Origin: an uncultured Verrucomicrobiota bacterium
GTDB lineage: Bacteria; Verrucomicrobiota; Verrucomicrobiia; Methylacidiphilales; UBA1321
Length of the DNA stretch: 39,845 nucleotides
Assembly (NCBI GenBank): GCA_903863295.1
Contig: CAIPBM010000085.1
Coordinates: forward strand, 1-39,845
Direction: 5' to 3'
Part shown: positions 1-8,548 of the stretch, piece after piece
How the letters are laid out: the number at the start of each line of letters is the position of its first letter
How positions within the stretch are numbered: the first letter of the stretch is position 1
Program-made: the position numbers and the translations under genes
The notes under the pieces: model-generated
What the model saw: the letters and a program-made list of their open reading frames with translations, nothing else
The model's database searches: none
What the model was told of the DNA's origin: nothing

Positions 1-2190
1 GGCAAGACGCTGGCCGAGGAAAACATCAAGGTCAACGAGGAGGACAGTTCCATTGACGACTTCGATTCCAGCGAAATGCTGGCCCAACATGAGTACTTCA
101 GCCTTCAGGACGGCAAGGCCATCCTCGTCATGGCCTACACCGGCGTGGAGGACAAGGATGCTGCCGCTCCCTTTAGCAACACCGCGGCCAAAATTCGTCA
201 ACATCTCGCGGAACTGGAGGCCAAATATCCCGGCGTCGAAGTCAAGCTCACCGGTGAACCCGCGCTCGATGCCGACCAGATCATCACCTCCACCAGCGAC
301 AGCATGAAAGCGGGTGGGATCACCCTTTTCCTGATCATCCTCCTCTTCGCCTTCAGTTATCGTACCTTCCTGCGCCCGGCCTGCACCTTCCTCGTGTTGA
401 TCATCGCGGTGCTCTGGTCGCTCGGATTCGCTCTGGCTTATGTAGGCCATTTCAACGTCCTTTCCATCGCCGTGATTCCGATGGTACTCGGCATCGGGAT
501 CGATTTTGGCATCCAGATTCTGGGGCGGTACGAGGAGGAGCTCGGTCACGGGGCCACGGTCAACGAAGCGGTCACCGCCTCGCTGGAACATACCGGCGTC
601 GCCATTATTACCGGTGGCAGCACCACCGCCGCCGCCTTCTTCACCCTTTGTTTCAACGAATTCACCGGCCTGGCCGAACTCGGGAAAATTGCCGGAGCCA
701 GCATGGTGTTTTGCATCATTGCCAGTCTGCTCCTGCTTCCGGCCATCTTCGTTCTTCGTGACCGCTCGCGCAGCCTGGAGGCGCTCAGAAACCAGTCGAG
801 CAATTCCGCCTGGGGATTCATTCACACCTGGGACAAGGACATGGTCCGCACTCCCTGGCTCTGGATCGTCGTCGCGATTCTGATCTCCATCGCCTCGGCC
901 GTCAGCCTTCCCTACCTCCACTTTGATTACAATCTGCTCCACCTCCAAAACCAGTCGGCTGATTCCGTGAAAACGCTCTACGAGGTGATGGATGCCTCCC
1001 GTGATGACGGCGGCAATGAAATCTCCACCATCTACACCTCCATCGTGGCCGATAACCTGGACGAAGCCCGCGATCTCTCGAAAAAACTCCTCGCCTTGCC
1101 GCAAGTGGCCAAGGTCGATTCGTTGCTGGAGATGGTGCCCGAAGGCCAGGACGAAAAGAAGCCGATCATCCAGCGGATCGTCAAGGCCGCCGCCGAACTT
1201 AACGTCAAGCCCCCCGCGAGCAAGAACGTCGATGTTCCCAAGGCACGCCGCGATATCGCCAGCCTGCTTGACCAGGCCCAACAGGCCCTTGTCCAGGCCA
1301 AGGGGTACGCGAATGTTTCCAAGATCGCCAAGGACGCCGTCGCGGCCTTTAGCACCATGATTCCCGCCCTGGAACGGGCCGACAAGGCGCTCAATTCCGC
1401 GCCCGTCGAGACGATTCAGCAACGCTTTAGCTCCTCCTCCACCGGGGCCTTTAGCCGCATGCAGAAAAATATCGAGCTCCTCAAGGACCAGAAAGCAGAT
1501 CGCGGCCTCACGCTCGCCGATGTTCCTCCCCAACTGCAGAAGCTTTTCCTCGCCCCCAACGGCAAAATCCTGCTTCAGGTTTACGGCAAGAAAGACCTCT
1601 GGGAACGGGCACCCGATGAGGAGTTCAGCCTTGCCGTGCTTTCCGTCGCGCCCAAGGCCACAGGCAGTCCCATCCTCAATTATTACGCCACCGAATTACT
1701 CCGCGTCAGCTATCTCAAGGCCGCGGTCTGGGCCTTTGCCGCCATCACGATTCTTATCTTCCTTCATTTCCAGAGCTTCAAATATCTCGTTCTCACGCTG
1801 ACGCCCCTCGTGCTGGCCGTCCTCTGGCGTACCGGGGCCATGGTCTGGTTCGGCATCGAATTCAATCCCGCCAACATCGTCACCTTGCCACTCATCATCG
1901 GCATCGACGTCGCCTTCGGCGTCTACATCATCGACCGTTACCGCGAGGACGGAAGACTCAGCATCTTTGCTGGCAGCACGGGCAAGGCGATCATCATGTC
2001 GTCGCTGACCTCTCTTTTCGGCTTCAGTTCCCTCCTGATCTCGCAATTCACTGGCATGTATTCGATTGGACAACTCATGTCGCTCGGTATCGCCATCGGC
2101 CTCGTCACCGCGATCTTCATGCTGCCGCAGATTCTGGTGCTCCTGAAAACCAAGCCCCCAGAAGACGCCGCCAAGCCTCCCGTCAAATAA
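1..2190 (+). CDS. RND/MMPL-family transporter, HpnN-like (5' end missing)
   Basis: The reading frame is open from base 1, so the gene begins before the window; 729 C-terminal residues are visible. It has the RND/MMPL layout. A transmembrane cluster at about residues 100-260 carries GIGIDFGIQI, then one more helix (about 285-305) and a large extracytoplasmic loop (about 310-565). A second cluster follows (about 570-720) with the matching motif GIDVAFGVYI. The loop resembles the hopanoid-associated HpnN family, which moves lipids such as hopanoids to the outer membrane. Substrate and the HpnN label are inferred from family resemblance; other MMPL lipid exporters are possible. No hopanoid synthesis genes are visible here. 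It converges on lpxB with a palindromic element between them. Confidence 0.8.
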   Translation, partial: GKTLAEENIKVNEEDSSIDDFDSSEMLAQHEYFSLQDGKAILVMAYTGVEDKDAAAPFSNTAAKIRQHLAELEAKYPGVEVKLTGEPALDADQIITSTSDSMKAGGITLFLIILLFAFSYRTFLRPACTFLVLIIAVLWSLGFALAYVGHFNVLSIAVIPMVLGIGIDFGIQILGRYEEELGHGATVNEAVTASLEHTGVAIITGGSTTAAAFFTLCFNEFTGLAELGKIAGASMVFCIIASLLLLPAIFVLRDRSRSLEALRNQSSNSAWGFIHTWDKDMVRTPWLWIVVAILISIASAVSLPYLHFDYNLLHLQNQSADSVKTLYEVMDASRDDGGNEISTIYTSIVADNLDEARDLSKKLLALPQVAKVDSLLEMVPEGQDEKKPIIQRIVKAAAELNVKPPASKNVDVPKARRDIASLLDQAQQALVQAKGYANVSKIAKDAVAAFSTMIPALERADKALNSAPVETIQQRFSSSSTGAFSRMQKNIELLKDQKADRGLTLADVPPQLQKLFLAPNGKILLQVYGKKDLWERAPDEEFSLAVLSVAPKATGSPILNYYATELLRVSYLKAAVWAFAAITILIFLHFQSFKYLVLTLTPLVLAVLWRTGAMVWFGIEFNPANIVTLPLIIGIDVAFGVYIIDRYREDGRLSIFAGSTGKAIIMSSLTSLFGFSSLLISQFTGMYSIGQLMSLGIAIGLVTAIFMLPQILVLLKTKPPEDAAKPPVK

Positions 2191-2210
2191 GCCACCATTT
2201 AAAAAATGCC

Positions 2211-2369
2211 GTCATCCTGAGCTAGTCGAAGGATCAGCCTCCGGGAGACCTCCTCATTACACTTATGTTACTCGTTTTGTGAAATTCCATCTCATCGCGC
2301 TTTGATCCGAATAGTTTCAGAGGATGATTTCGTCACGGGGAGCTGATCCTTCGACAAGCTCAGGATGAC
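2211..2369. repeat. 28-bp inverted repeat flanking 103 bp, MITE/REP-like
   Basis: The left arm (2211-2238, beginning gtcatcctgagct) and the right arm (2342-2369, ending agctcaggatgac) are reverse complements at 27 of 28 positions. They enclose about 103 bp with no credible gene. The element sits between the converging transporter and lpxB genes. The arm sequence resembles a dispersed intergenic repeat seen in many bacterial genomes, so a small non-autonomous element or REP-type palindrome is likely. It could also form a long stem in either transcript. No clear target-site duplication was identified. Confidence 0.7.
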
Positions 2370-2419
2370 AAACCGCTCAAATCGGGATTTTTGCAGAGGT
2401 GTCCAGCGGAACGCTTGAA

Positions 2420-3598
2420 CTACCTTTTCCCCGCAAACGCCGCTTCAAAAAGTATCGCCTTGGCCGCACGTTTACTCGCCCCCGGCTCGCCGAGGGTATC
2501 GACAATCTGCGAGACTCGCTTCTGCATGGCCTCCCGCTGCACAGGGTCATCCAGCAGGCCGAGCGCAGCCTCGGCCACGGCTGTAGGCTCGAGGTTATCC
2601 TGGATGAACTCCGGTACCACGGCTTCATTGGCCATGACGTTGATGATGCTGAGGTGTTTGACCTTCACCACGCGACGTCCCACGGCATAGGTTAGGGGAT
2701 GGACGCGATAAACCACCACCTGGGGAATCCCCACGACCGCGCATTCCAGCGACGCCGTCCCCGAGGCGACCAGGGCCAGTGCGCAGCGCGAGAGATGGGA
2801 GATGGCGTAGCCGATGTTGTACTCAAAGGCGAAATTCGGTGCCGGGAGTTGCGCGATGAGATGGAGCGCCAGTTTCTGGCTCGCCTCATTCGGGGACAGG
2901 AGAATGAATTTCAAGTCGGGCTTGGCGCGGCTCATGATTCGTGCCGCCTCCCAGAGATCGGGCAAATGCGCCTCAATCTCCGTCTTGCGGCTCCCGGGCA
3001 AAAGCGCGATCCAGTTGGGGTTGATCTCCGTGTCGTCCGCCTTGCGAATCCGATCCAGCACGGGATGACCGACCCATTGAACGTTGAGCTTGGGCGCGGC
3101 CTGCGCGAACCAGGCTTTCTCAAAAGGAAGGATGCTGAGGACAAGATCAAGATCGCGCTGCATGATCTTGACCCGACCCGCGCGGGAGGCCCAGACCTGA
3201 GGGCTGATGTAGTAGACGATCTTGGCCTTGGGCAATCCCTTCCGCAGGTATGGCGAAAGCCTCAGATTGAATCCTGAGCAATCGATCAGGACAACGGCGT
3301 CGGGCTGTTCTTTTTTGGCGAGAGCAAGAATCTGACTCCGGAACTGGCGGAACTTGAAGTACTTCTTGATCACCTCGGTCAAGCCCAGCACCGCATGCGC
3401 GGCCATATCGAAGAGCTGCTCCTGCCCGGCTGCGACCATCTTGGGGCCGCCCACACCAATGATGCGGAGCTGAGGCTGCTGTTCCTTGAGGGCGCTGATG
3501 AGATCCGCGCCATGGGCGTCGCCGCTCGGTTCACCCGCGACCATGAGGATCGTCAGCGGTCGCAGGGAAGTCGAGGTCTCGGAAGAACGCGTGGCCAT
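2420..3598 (-). CDS. lpxB: lipid-A-disaccharide synthase LpxB
   Basis: 392 residues, the usual LpxB length. LpxB joins UDP-2,3-diacylglucosamine to lipid X to form the lipid A disaccharide on the inner membrane. Visible family motifs are AGEPSGD near the N-terminus, IDCSGFNLRL (matching the catalytic-Asp IDAPDFN segment of E. coli LpxB), SPQVWASR, and VASGTASLECA near the C-terminus. The frame stays open 132 bases further upstream. I chose the ATG at 3598 because it gives the family N-terminus and lies just after the upstream stop, 17 bases away. It is the last gene of the minus-strand envelope operon, following lpxI and a Gfo/Idh oxidoreductase. Confidence 0.95.
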   Translation of the reverse strand: MATRSSETSTSLRPLTILMVAGEPSGDAHGADLISALKEQQPQLRIIGVGGPKMVAAGQEQLFDMAAHAVLGLTEVIKKYFKFRQFRSQILALAKKEQPDAVVLIDCSGFNLRLSPYLRKGLPKAKIVYYISPQVWASRAGRVKIMQRDLDLVLSILPFEKAWFAQAAPKLNVQWVGHPVLDRIRKADDTEINPNWIALLPGSRKTEIEAHLPDLWEAARIMSRAKPDLKFILLSPNEASQKLALHLIAQLPAPNFAFEYNIGYAISHLSRCALALVASGTASLECAVVGIPQVVVYRVHPLTYAVGRRVVKVKHLSIINVMANEAVVPEFIQDNLEPTAVAEAALGLLDDPVQREAMQKRVSQIVDTLGEPGASKRAAKAILFEAAFAGKR

Positions 3599-3615
3599 AG
3601 GGAAGAGACCGCCGA

Positions 3616-4548
3616 CTAGCTCATCTTGGCATTCTGCTGGGCGATCTGCTCCGTGATCTGCATGGCAATGGCCAGTGCCGCCGCAGCCTGCGCTCCGCCG
3701 ACCCGTGGCGACTGGCTGGAGCGTGCGCACTCGGCAAACGCCGCCAACTCGAGCTTGAGCGGTTCGTCCTTCTCCACCTTGATGCTCTCCTTGGTGATCT
3801 TGGAATCGATCTTGCGGTAGATTTCTCCGCTCTGGTCGAAGTAATCGAGCGAAAGGTAGGCATCGTCCTGGAAGACGCGGATCTTACGAACCTTCTCAAA
3901 GCTGATGCGGCTGGTTGTGATGTTGGCCACGCAGCCGTTTTCAAACCGGATGCGCGCGTTCGCAATATCCTCGCCCTTGCTCAAGACGGCGGTTCCGACC
4001 GAGTCAATCGATTGAATCGGCGAGCGAACGAGATGGAGAACGACCTCAATGTCGTGGATCATGAGATCAAGCACGACGCCGATATCGGTGCTGCGTCCCG
4101 GATAGGTGGAAAGCCGGTGGGCTTCGATAAAGCGCGGACGGGTCAGCTTTTCTTCCAGAGCATTCAGAGCGGGATTAAAACGCTCGATGTGTCCGACCTG
4201 CAACACGAGCTTCTTGGCCAGGGCAAGATCGACCAGTTCCTTGGCCTGCGCCGTGTTGTCGGTGATCGGTTTCTCGACGAGGACATGCTTGCCCGCGTTG
4301 AGGAAAAGCCCGGCGATTTCGTGATGGGTGCTGGTCGGGGTCGAGATCGTGGCGGCATCGACCACTTCGGCCAGGGCCTGGGCAGTCGGGTAGGCTTTCA
4401 CCCCGTGACGTTGCGCGACTTTTTCCGCGACATGGTTGTCGAGATCGTAAACCCCCACAAACTCCACCCCCGGCAACTGCGAATAAATCCGCGCATGTTC
4501 CCGGCCAATATGACCGACTCCAACCACTCCGACTCGTACGTTACTCAT
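3616..4548 (-). CDS. Gfo/Idh/MocA-family NAD(P)-dependent oxidoreductase, GnnA-like candidate
   Basis: 310 residues. An N-terminal Rossmann fold carries GVVGVGHIGREHA (residues 7-19), and EKP (residues 92-94) is the hallmark Lys-Pro of the family, followed by a C-terminal alpha/beta domain. VGHIERFNPAL is a segment I associate with sugar-nucleotide 3-dehydrogenases of the GnnA type. GnnA oxidises the 3-OH of UDP-GlcNAc so that GnnB can aminate it, giving amide-linked lipid A. Its start overlaps the lpxI stop by ATGA and lpxB follows 17 bases on, so a lipid A role is a reasonable inference. No GnnB-type aminotransferase is present in the window, so the substrate stays uncertain. Confidence 0.85.
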   Translation of the reverse strand: MSNVRVGVVGVGHIGREHARIYSQLPGVEFVGVYDLDNHVAEKVAQRHGVKAYPTAQALAEVVDAATISTPTSTHHEIAGLFLNAGKHVLVEKPITDNTAQAKELVDLALAKKLVLQVGHIERFNPALNALEEKLTRPRFIEAHRLSTYPGRSTDIGVVLDLMIHDIEVVLHLVRSPIQSIDSVGTAVLSKGEDIANARIRFENGCVANITTSRISFEKVRKIRVFQDDAYLSLDYFDQSGEIYRKIDSKITKESIKVEKDEPLKLELAAFAECARSSQSPRVGGAQAAAALAIAMQITEQIAQQNAKMS

Positions 4549-5405
4549 AATTTTAAAAGCGATTCATCCGCGGCGAAGAGGCTGATCCGCCAGCGTTCTG
4601 CCTGTTCCACTACCAGTTTCTTGTCCAGAAGCAAAGTGCACCGTGCCTCACAGGCGATGACCTTGACCCCCGACTCCTTCGCGCGCTCCAAGGTGCGCGT
4701 GCCAATCACGGGGACATCAAAACGAAAGTCCTGGTTGGGTTTGCTGACCTTGACCAGCACCACGTCACCCTTCCCCAACCGTCCGCCCCGTTCCATCGCC
4801 GCGTCAGTGCCTTCAAAGGCCTCCACCGCGACGACCGTTCCCTTTTTTACCACGACGCTCTGGCCGATGTCCATCCGGCTGGTTTCCTTCGCCGTGCGAA
4901 AGCCCAGGGTGACATCGTCGAGTTGCTGGCGCGAAAGCTTGGGTCCGGCAATATGTCCCGGTTCCGGTACCGCATCCTCCAGAAAAGTCGTCGCGGGCAA
5001 AAGCTCGACGCCAACCTTTTTCAGCTCATCGGCGATGGCCGCAAAGATGGTCTCGGCGTTGCGCTCCTTCAGCCGCGCGAGAAGGAGTGCGCCTTTAAAA
5101 TCGGGCATCAAATCGAAGAGGTTACCGGGTGCGATTTGTCCGGCCATGATGGCCTGGGTGATTTTTTGCTCCTTGAAGTAATTACAGAGCCCCCCCAACT
5201 GACCCACGCGAAGCTTGGTGTAGTTATCGGCGAGCTTCTCAACTTCGGATGCCGTCTCGCCGGAGAAGCCGACAATGGCAATGCGCTTCACTCCCCTCGC
5301 CCGAGCCGCTTCCGCGAGAAGAATCGGATAGCGCCCATTCCCGGCGATGATACCGAGGGAGTCAAGATTGGCTTCCGAAGAAGCCGCAACAATTTCGACC
5401 GGCAT
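4545..5405 (-). CDS. lpxI: UDP-2,3-diacylglucosamine pyrophosphatase LpxI
   Basis: 286 residues from the chosen ATG. LpxI hydrolyses UDP-2,3-diacylglucosamine to lipid X, the step before LpxB, replacing LpxH in many bacteria. Visible features are the N-terminal LGIIAGNGRYPILLAEAA, the QLGGLCNYFKEQKITQAIMAGQI segment (shown here for identity), the central RMDIGQSVVVKKGTVVAVEA and the C-terminal GVKVIACEA. Together these match the DUF1009 family along its length. The ATG at 5405 lies one base after the stop of the preceding small gene. An in-frame ATG at 5432 would add nine residues and overlap that gene; neither has a clear Shine-Dalgarno. The stop overlaps the oxidoreductase start by ATGA. 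Confidence 0.93.
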   Translation of the reverse strand: MPVEIVAASSEANLDSLGIIAGNGRYPILLAEAARARGVKRIAIVGFSGETASEVEKLADNYTKLRVGQLGGLCNYFKEQKITQAIMAGQIAPGNLFDLMPDFKGALLLARLKERNAETIFAAIADELKKVGVELLPATTFLEDAVPEPGHIAGPKLSRQQLDDVTLGFRTAKETSRMDIGQSVVVKKGTVVAVEAFEGTDAAMERGGRLGKGDVVLVKVSKPNQDFRFDVPVIGTRTLERAKESGVKVIACEARCTLLLDKKLVVEQAERWRISLFAADESLLKL

Positions 5406-5406
5406 T

Positions 5407-5601
5407 TTACCGTGAGTGCCGGTGAGCTTCATCCGCAAGATGAACCGGTATCTCTTCACCAGTCCGAACGACCATCTTGCCATCTTCCCAGTTCACAATG
5501 GAACGTCCCATCCGGCGATGTTCGTCCAACGCAAGAGCAACTCCCGCTTTGATGCCAGCATCAACCCTTTGAAGATATTCCGTATATTCCTGGTCGCTCA
5601 T
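5407..5601 (-). CDS. small partner protein of zeta-toxin-like kinase (putative antitoxin)
   Basis: 64 residues from the ATG at 5601, which overlaps the kinase stop by ATGA; a GTG at 5625 in the same frame would add eight residues. It is a short helical N-terminal half (EYTEYLQRVDAGIKAGVALA) followed by HRRMGRSIVNWEDGKMV and an EEIPV tail. Small proteins of this build commonly sit beside chromosomal zeta-type kinases, and by position this is a candidate antitoxin. That function is inferred from context only. The reading frame is intact although the neighbouring kinase frame is broken. Its stop is one base before the preferred lpxI start. Confidence 0.7.
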   Translation of the reverse strand: MSDQEYTEYLQRVDAGIKAGVALALDEHRRMGRSIVNWEDGKMVVRTGEEIPVHLADEAHRHSR

Positions 5602-6166
5602 TTTCTTGTGATCAAATGTTGCCACCGCAAGGCATCTCTTACCGTGGTCTCTCTGTTTTGACCTCCGAAAGCGACCAAGCGAGGCTCTATTTCGCTATTG
5701 TCATAGAATTCCCACCAATTGGCAAGTGGCATGTAGAGCTCTATGAAATTGCTTCGACTTCTCTCAAAGCGCCTTCGCACGTCTTCATTCGGCACATGAT
5801 GTCCTCCTGCGCTGACACGGGTAGCCACTCGCTGAATCGCTATATCTGCACTGGGCAACCAAAAATAATAAAGATGGATAGTGAATCCTTCGGTCTGCTT
5901 TTGACGCAACCATGGGCAAAAGTTCGTGAAGACAGGGTTGTCTCAAATGCGAAATCCATTTTTTCGGCAGCCAGTTCGTCCAAGCGCCTTAACATGACTC
6001 GTCCTGCCTCGAAGGCAGCACCTTCTGGTTTGAAAGCCGATAATCCATGAGCAATAACGTCCGCATTTACAAATTCCGCGCAATGTAGGAACCGCGGTAT
6101 CAAGGCACGAGCTACTGTGCTTTTACCCGATCCATTCGGCCCAGCTAGAATATAGATATTGGGCAT
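5598..6166 (-). pseudogene. zeta-toxin-family P-loop kinase, interrupted by a frameshift
   Basis: The first frame (6166 down to about 5915) encodes the start of a zeta-type kinase: Walker A GPNGSGKST (residues 9-17), NAD with Asp36 as likely catalytic base, and FETTLSSRTF. After RTFA the family sequence continues in another frame as PWLRQKQTEGF, then the WLPSADIAIQRVATRV and RRRFERSRSNF segments, ending at 5598. Restoring one base at the GGG run at 5914-5916 (CCC on the coding strand) would join the frames. So this is a one-base deletion or a sequencing error. Zeta/PezT toxins phosphorylate UDP-GlcNAc, and this gene lies among genes for UDP-GlcNAc-derived lipid A. The region is AT-richer than its neighbours, suggesting insertion into the operon. 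Confidence 0.85.
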
Positions 6167-6190
6167 GGCGCAACCTCACCATGAGAAATT

Positions 6191-6916
6191 CTAATTCTGT
6201 GGTCTCTCCGCCAGCACACGGCCTTTGAATTGACGGCGGGAAAACCAGAGCATGCCGAAGAGATCAATCGTGGCGCGAATCGCACGCTTGCCACCGGCAA
6301 CTTTGCTCACGCCCGCATGACGGGCCCGGTGCTCCACCGGCATTTCGCCGATCTTGTAACCGGCGGAAAGAACTAGCGCCGGAATGAAGCGATGCATGCC
6401 GTTCCATCCCGGCAGGCGTTTGGCGGGCTCCCAGCCCAGAACCTTCAGGGTACAGCCTGTGTCGCTCGTGTGATCCTGCAGGAGCAAGCCACGCACCTTG
6501 TTGGCTATGGTGGAGGAGATGCGGCGGATAAAGACATCGTTCCGCTTCGTGCGCACGCCGGTCACGAGGTCGAGACCTTCATCCACAAGCTTGCGCCACA
6601 TCCGGGGCACGTCCATCGGATCGTTTTGCAGATCGGCGTCCATGAGGATGATGTATTCGCCCTGGGCCGCCTGAATCCCATAATACATGGCCGCGCTTTG
6701 TCCGCTATTCTGGCTCAAATGCAGCCAGGTGATGGCAAAGGAGGGACTCGCTGGCGGTTGCAAAAAGGCATCGGTGCTGCCGTCATTGACGAGGATGATT
6801 TCGGCCTGATGTTCCATCGCCCGGAGCATCGCGTCGATCTCCCGGATGAGTCGAGGGAGATTTTCCGCCTCGTTATAAAAGGGGACGACGACCGAAAAAG
6901 TAGGGACTGAACTCAT
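6191..6916 (-). CDS. glycosyltransferase family 2 (polyprenyl-phosphate sugar transferase-like)
   Basis: 241 residues from the ATG at 6916, which overlaps the lnt stop by ATGA; an ATG at 6937 lies inside lnt and is less likely. The GT-A fold is clear: FSVVVPFYNEAENLPRLI, then ILVNDGSTD, the catalytic DADLQNDP and TGVRTKRND, with SDTGCTLKVL further on. This is the pattern of dolichol-phosphate-mannose-synthase-like enzymes that load a sugar onto a lipid carrier. The usual C-terminal membrane helices are absent, so it resembles the soluble type. The sugar cannot be read from the sequence. It lies in the envelope operon between lnt and the zeta-type kinase. Confidence 0.88.
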   Translation of the reverse strand: MSSVPTFSVVVPFYNEAENLPRLIREIDAMLRAMEHQAEIILVNDGSTDAFLQPPASPSFAITWLHLSQNSGQSAAMYYGIQAAQGEYIILMDADLQNDPMDVPRMWRKLVDEGLDLVTGVRTKRNDVFIRRISSTIANKVRGLLLQDHTSDTGCTLKVLGWEPAKRLPGWNGMHRFIPALVLSAGYKIGEMPVEHRARHAGVSKVAGGKRAIRATIDLFGMLWFSRRQFKGRVLAERPQN

Positions 6917-8487
6917 AATGTGAATAACTGGTAACAAAACCGGGTTCCCAGCATGAGGCTGAACAGGGCCGAGATCAAGACGATCCAGTCACCCCACGCT
7001 TCATACACCGTCTCATGCGACGGATAAGCGGCCAGAGTTCCACTGAAAACACCGCCGACATCGATTTCCGACCCGGCATCATTCTGATACCGTTGCACGA
7101 CCGAGCCATTCGCATCGATCACGCACGAGACCCCTGTATTGGCGCAGCGAAGCATGGGACGGTCATGCTCAATACAGCGGAAAATCGCATGGTTCAGGTG
7201 CTGGCGAATGCCCCAGTCGGCGCACAGCCCCCAGTACCAGCCGTCGTTGGTGATGGTGACAAAGAAATCAGGGTTTAACCGGGCAGCTTTGTTCGCGACC
7301 TCAGGCAAGGTGTCCTCAAAGCAGATCAAGGGCGCAAAACTCATCTTCGGCTTGCTCATGACGAAGCGTTGCGGGCGATCACCCGGGGTAAAATCGATGC
7401 CAATGCCAATGGCAGTGCGAATCCACGGAAACCAATCACCCCATGGCAAAAATTCCCCCAGGATGACCAGCCGGGTCTTGCGATAAATCTCAAACTCCTC
7501 GCCCCCTGGGGAATAGAGAAAGGCGCAATTGTAGAGTTTCCGCGTATGGTAATCGTAGTCTTCCGCTCCGAGGAGGAAATAGCCGTTGGAAGCCTGGCTG
7601 ATTTCCTGGATGGCTTCATTCAAGGGATGATCCCAGACTCCTCCCCCGATGATCGCTTCCGGCCAGAGCAAAAGATCGGGATGCGTCGCGATGGCGGGCA
7701 CCGTCATTTTTTCCATCTTGTCGAGCGCCTCCTCCCGGTAGGAAGCGGCCTCCGATTGAAGTTGCGGAATATTCGGTTGTACGCAGGCAAAACGGAGTTC
7801 CGGCCCGCGCACTTCTCCTTGATGCCGCTGAAGGTGATGCCACCCCAAGGCGAAACAGCCCGCGACGATAAAGAGTGCAGCCGCAAAGGGCACGGAAGCA
7901 CGGACGACTCTTTTTTCCCGGAGGGTTTTGGCGATGCCCAGCAGTCCCTCGGCCCAGAGGATATTAACCGTGACCAGCACAAAGGAAATCAGGTGGACGC
8001 CGCCAAAGGCTGCCAGTTGCCGAAAAATAATGCTCGGGGCCTGGGAGACGCCAAGCTCGTTCCAGTTGAATCCGGTAAGAAACCAACTGCGCCACCATTC
8101 CAAGGTGACCCACAGCGCCGCCGCCGCCATGGCCCGGTAGATCGCACAGATCGATCCTTCCTCGCAAGTTTGCGGGATGAATCGCGCGACGAGTAGAAAC
8201 CAAATCGCCGGATAGAGCGCAAGGTAGAGAACGAGAAAAAAGGTACCGATGGCCGTGACATTGCTAATCCACCAAAAGACGCCGCCAAAATAGATCAGGC
8301 CGATGAGATAGCCGTACCGGATGGGATTTCGGCGCACCTGCTCGCTGCGGCTGATGGCCCACCACGCCGGAACCAACGCCACCCAACCCGCCGTGGAGCA
8401 GGAAAAAGGAGGAAAGCTCGCGACCAGCAGCAGGCCCGAGAAGGCGCAAAGCCACCAGCGATAGGAATCAAACCAACGATCAAACAC
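6913..8487 (-). CDS. lnt: apolipoprotein N-acyltransferase Lnt
   Basis: 524 residues, normal for Lnt. About seven or eight hydrophobic segments fill residues 10-215, followed by a periplasmic carbon-nitrogen hydrolase domain. The catalytic triad is visible: Glu277 in LLWPEA, Lys337 in YRKTRLVILGEFLP, and Cys389 in LICFED. Lnt transfers an acyl chain from phospholipid to the N-terminal cysteine of lipoproteins, the last maturation step before Lol export. It is the first gene of the minus-strand envelope operon. A 61-base divergent region separates it from the DUF6311 gene, so its promoter should lie there; no clear -35/-10 pair was found. Confidence 0.95.
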   Translation of the reverse strand: MFDRWFDSYRWWLCAFSGLLLVASFPPFSCSTAGWVALVPAWWAISRSEQVRRNPIRYGYLIGLIYFGGVFWWISNVTAIGTFFLVLYLALYPAIWFLLVARFIPQTCEEGSICAIYRAMAAAALWVTLEWWRSWFLTGFNWNELGVSQAPSIIFRQLAAFGGVHLISFVLVTVNILWAEGLLGIAKTLREKRVVRASVPFAAALFIVAGCFALGWHHLQRHQGEVRGPELRFACVQPNIPQLQSEAASYREEALDKMEKMTVPAIATHPDLLLWPEAIIGGGVWDHPLNEAIQEISQASNGYFLLGAEDYDYHTRKLYNCAFLYSPGGEEFEIYRKTRLVILGEFLPWGDWFPWIRTAIGIGIDFTPGDRPQRFVMSKPKMSFAPLICFEDTLPEVANKAARLNPDFFVTITNDGWYWGLCADWGIRQHLNHAIFRCIEHDRPMLRCANTGVSCVIDANGSVVQRYQNDAGSEIDVGGVFSGTLAAYPSHETVYEAWGDWIVLISALFSLMLGTRFCYQLFTL

Positions 8488-8548
8488 GCTTCAAACTGCC
8501 AAGAGATGCTGCTCCCGCCAAATGTTTAATGCCGGATGGAGCAGGTAA

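Noticed and set aside
4012-5181. A 389-codon plus-strand frame over lpxI and the oxidoreductase
   Set aside because: Ser/Arg-rich shadow of two clearly conserved genes.
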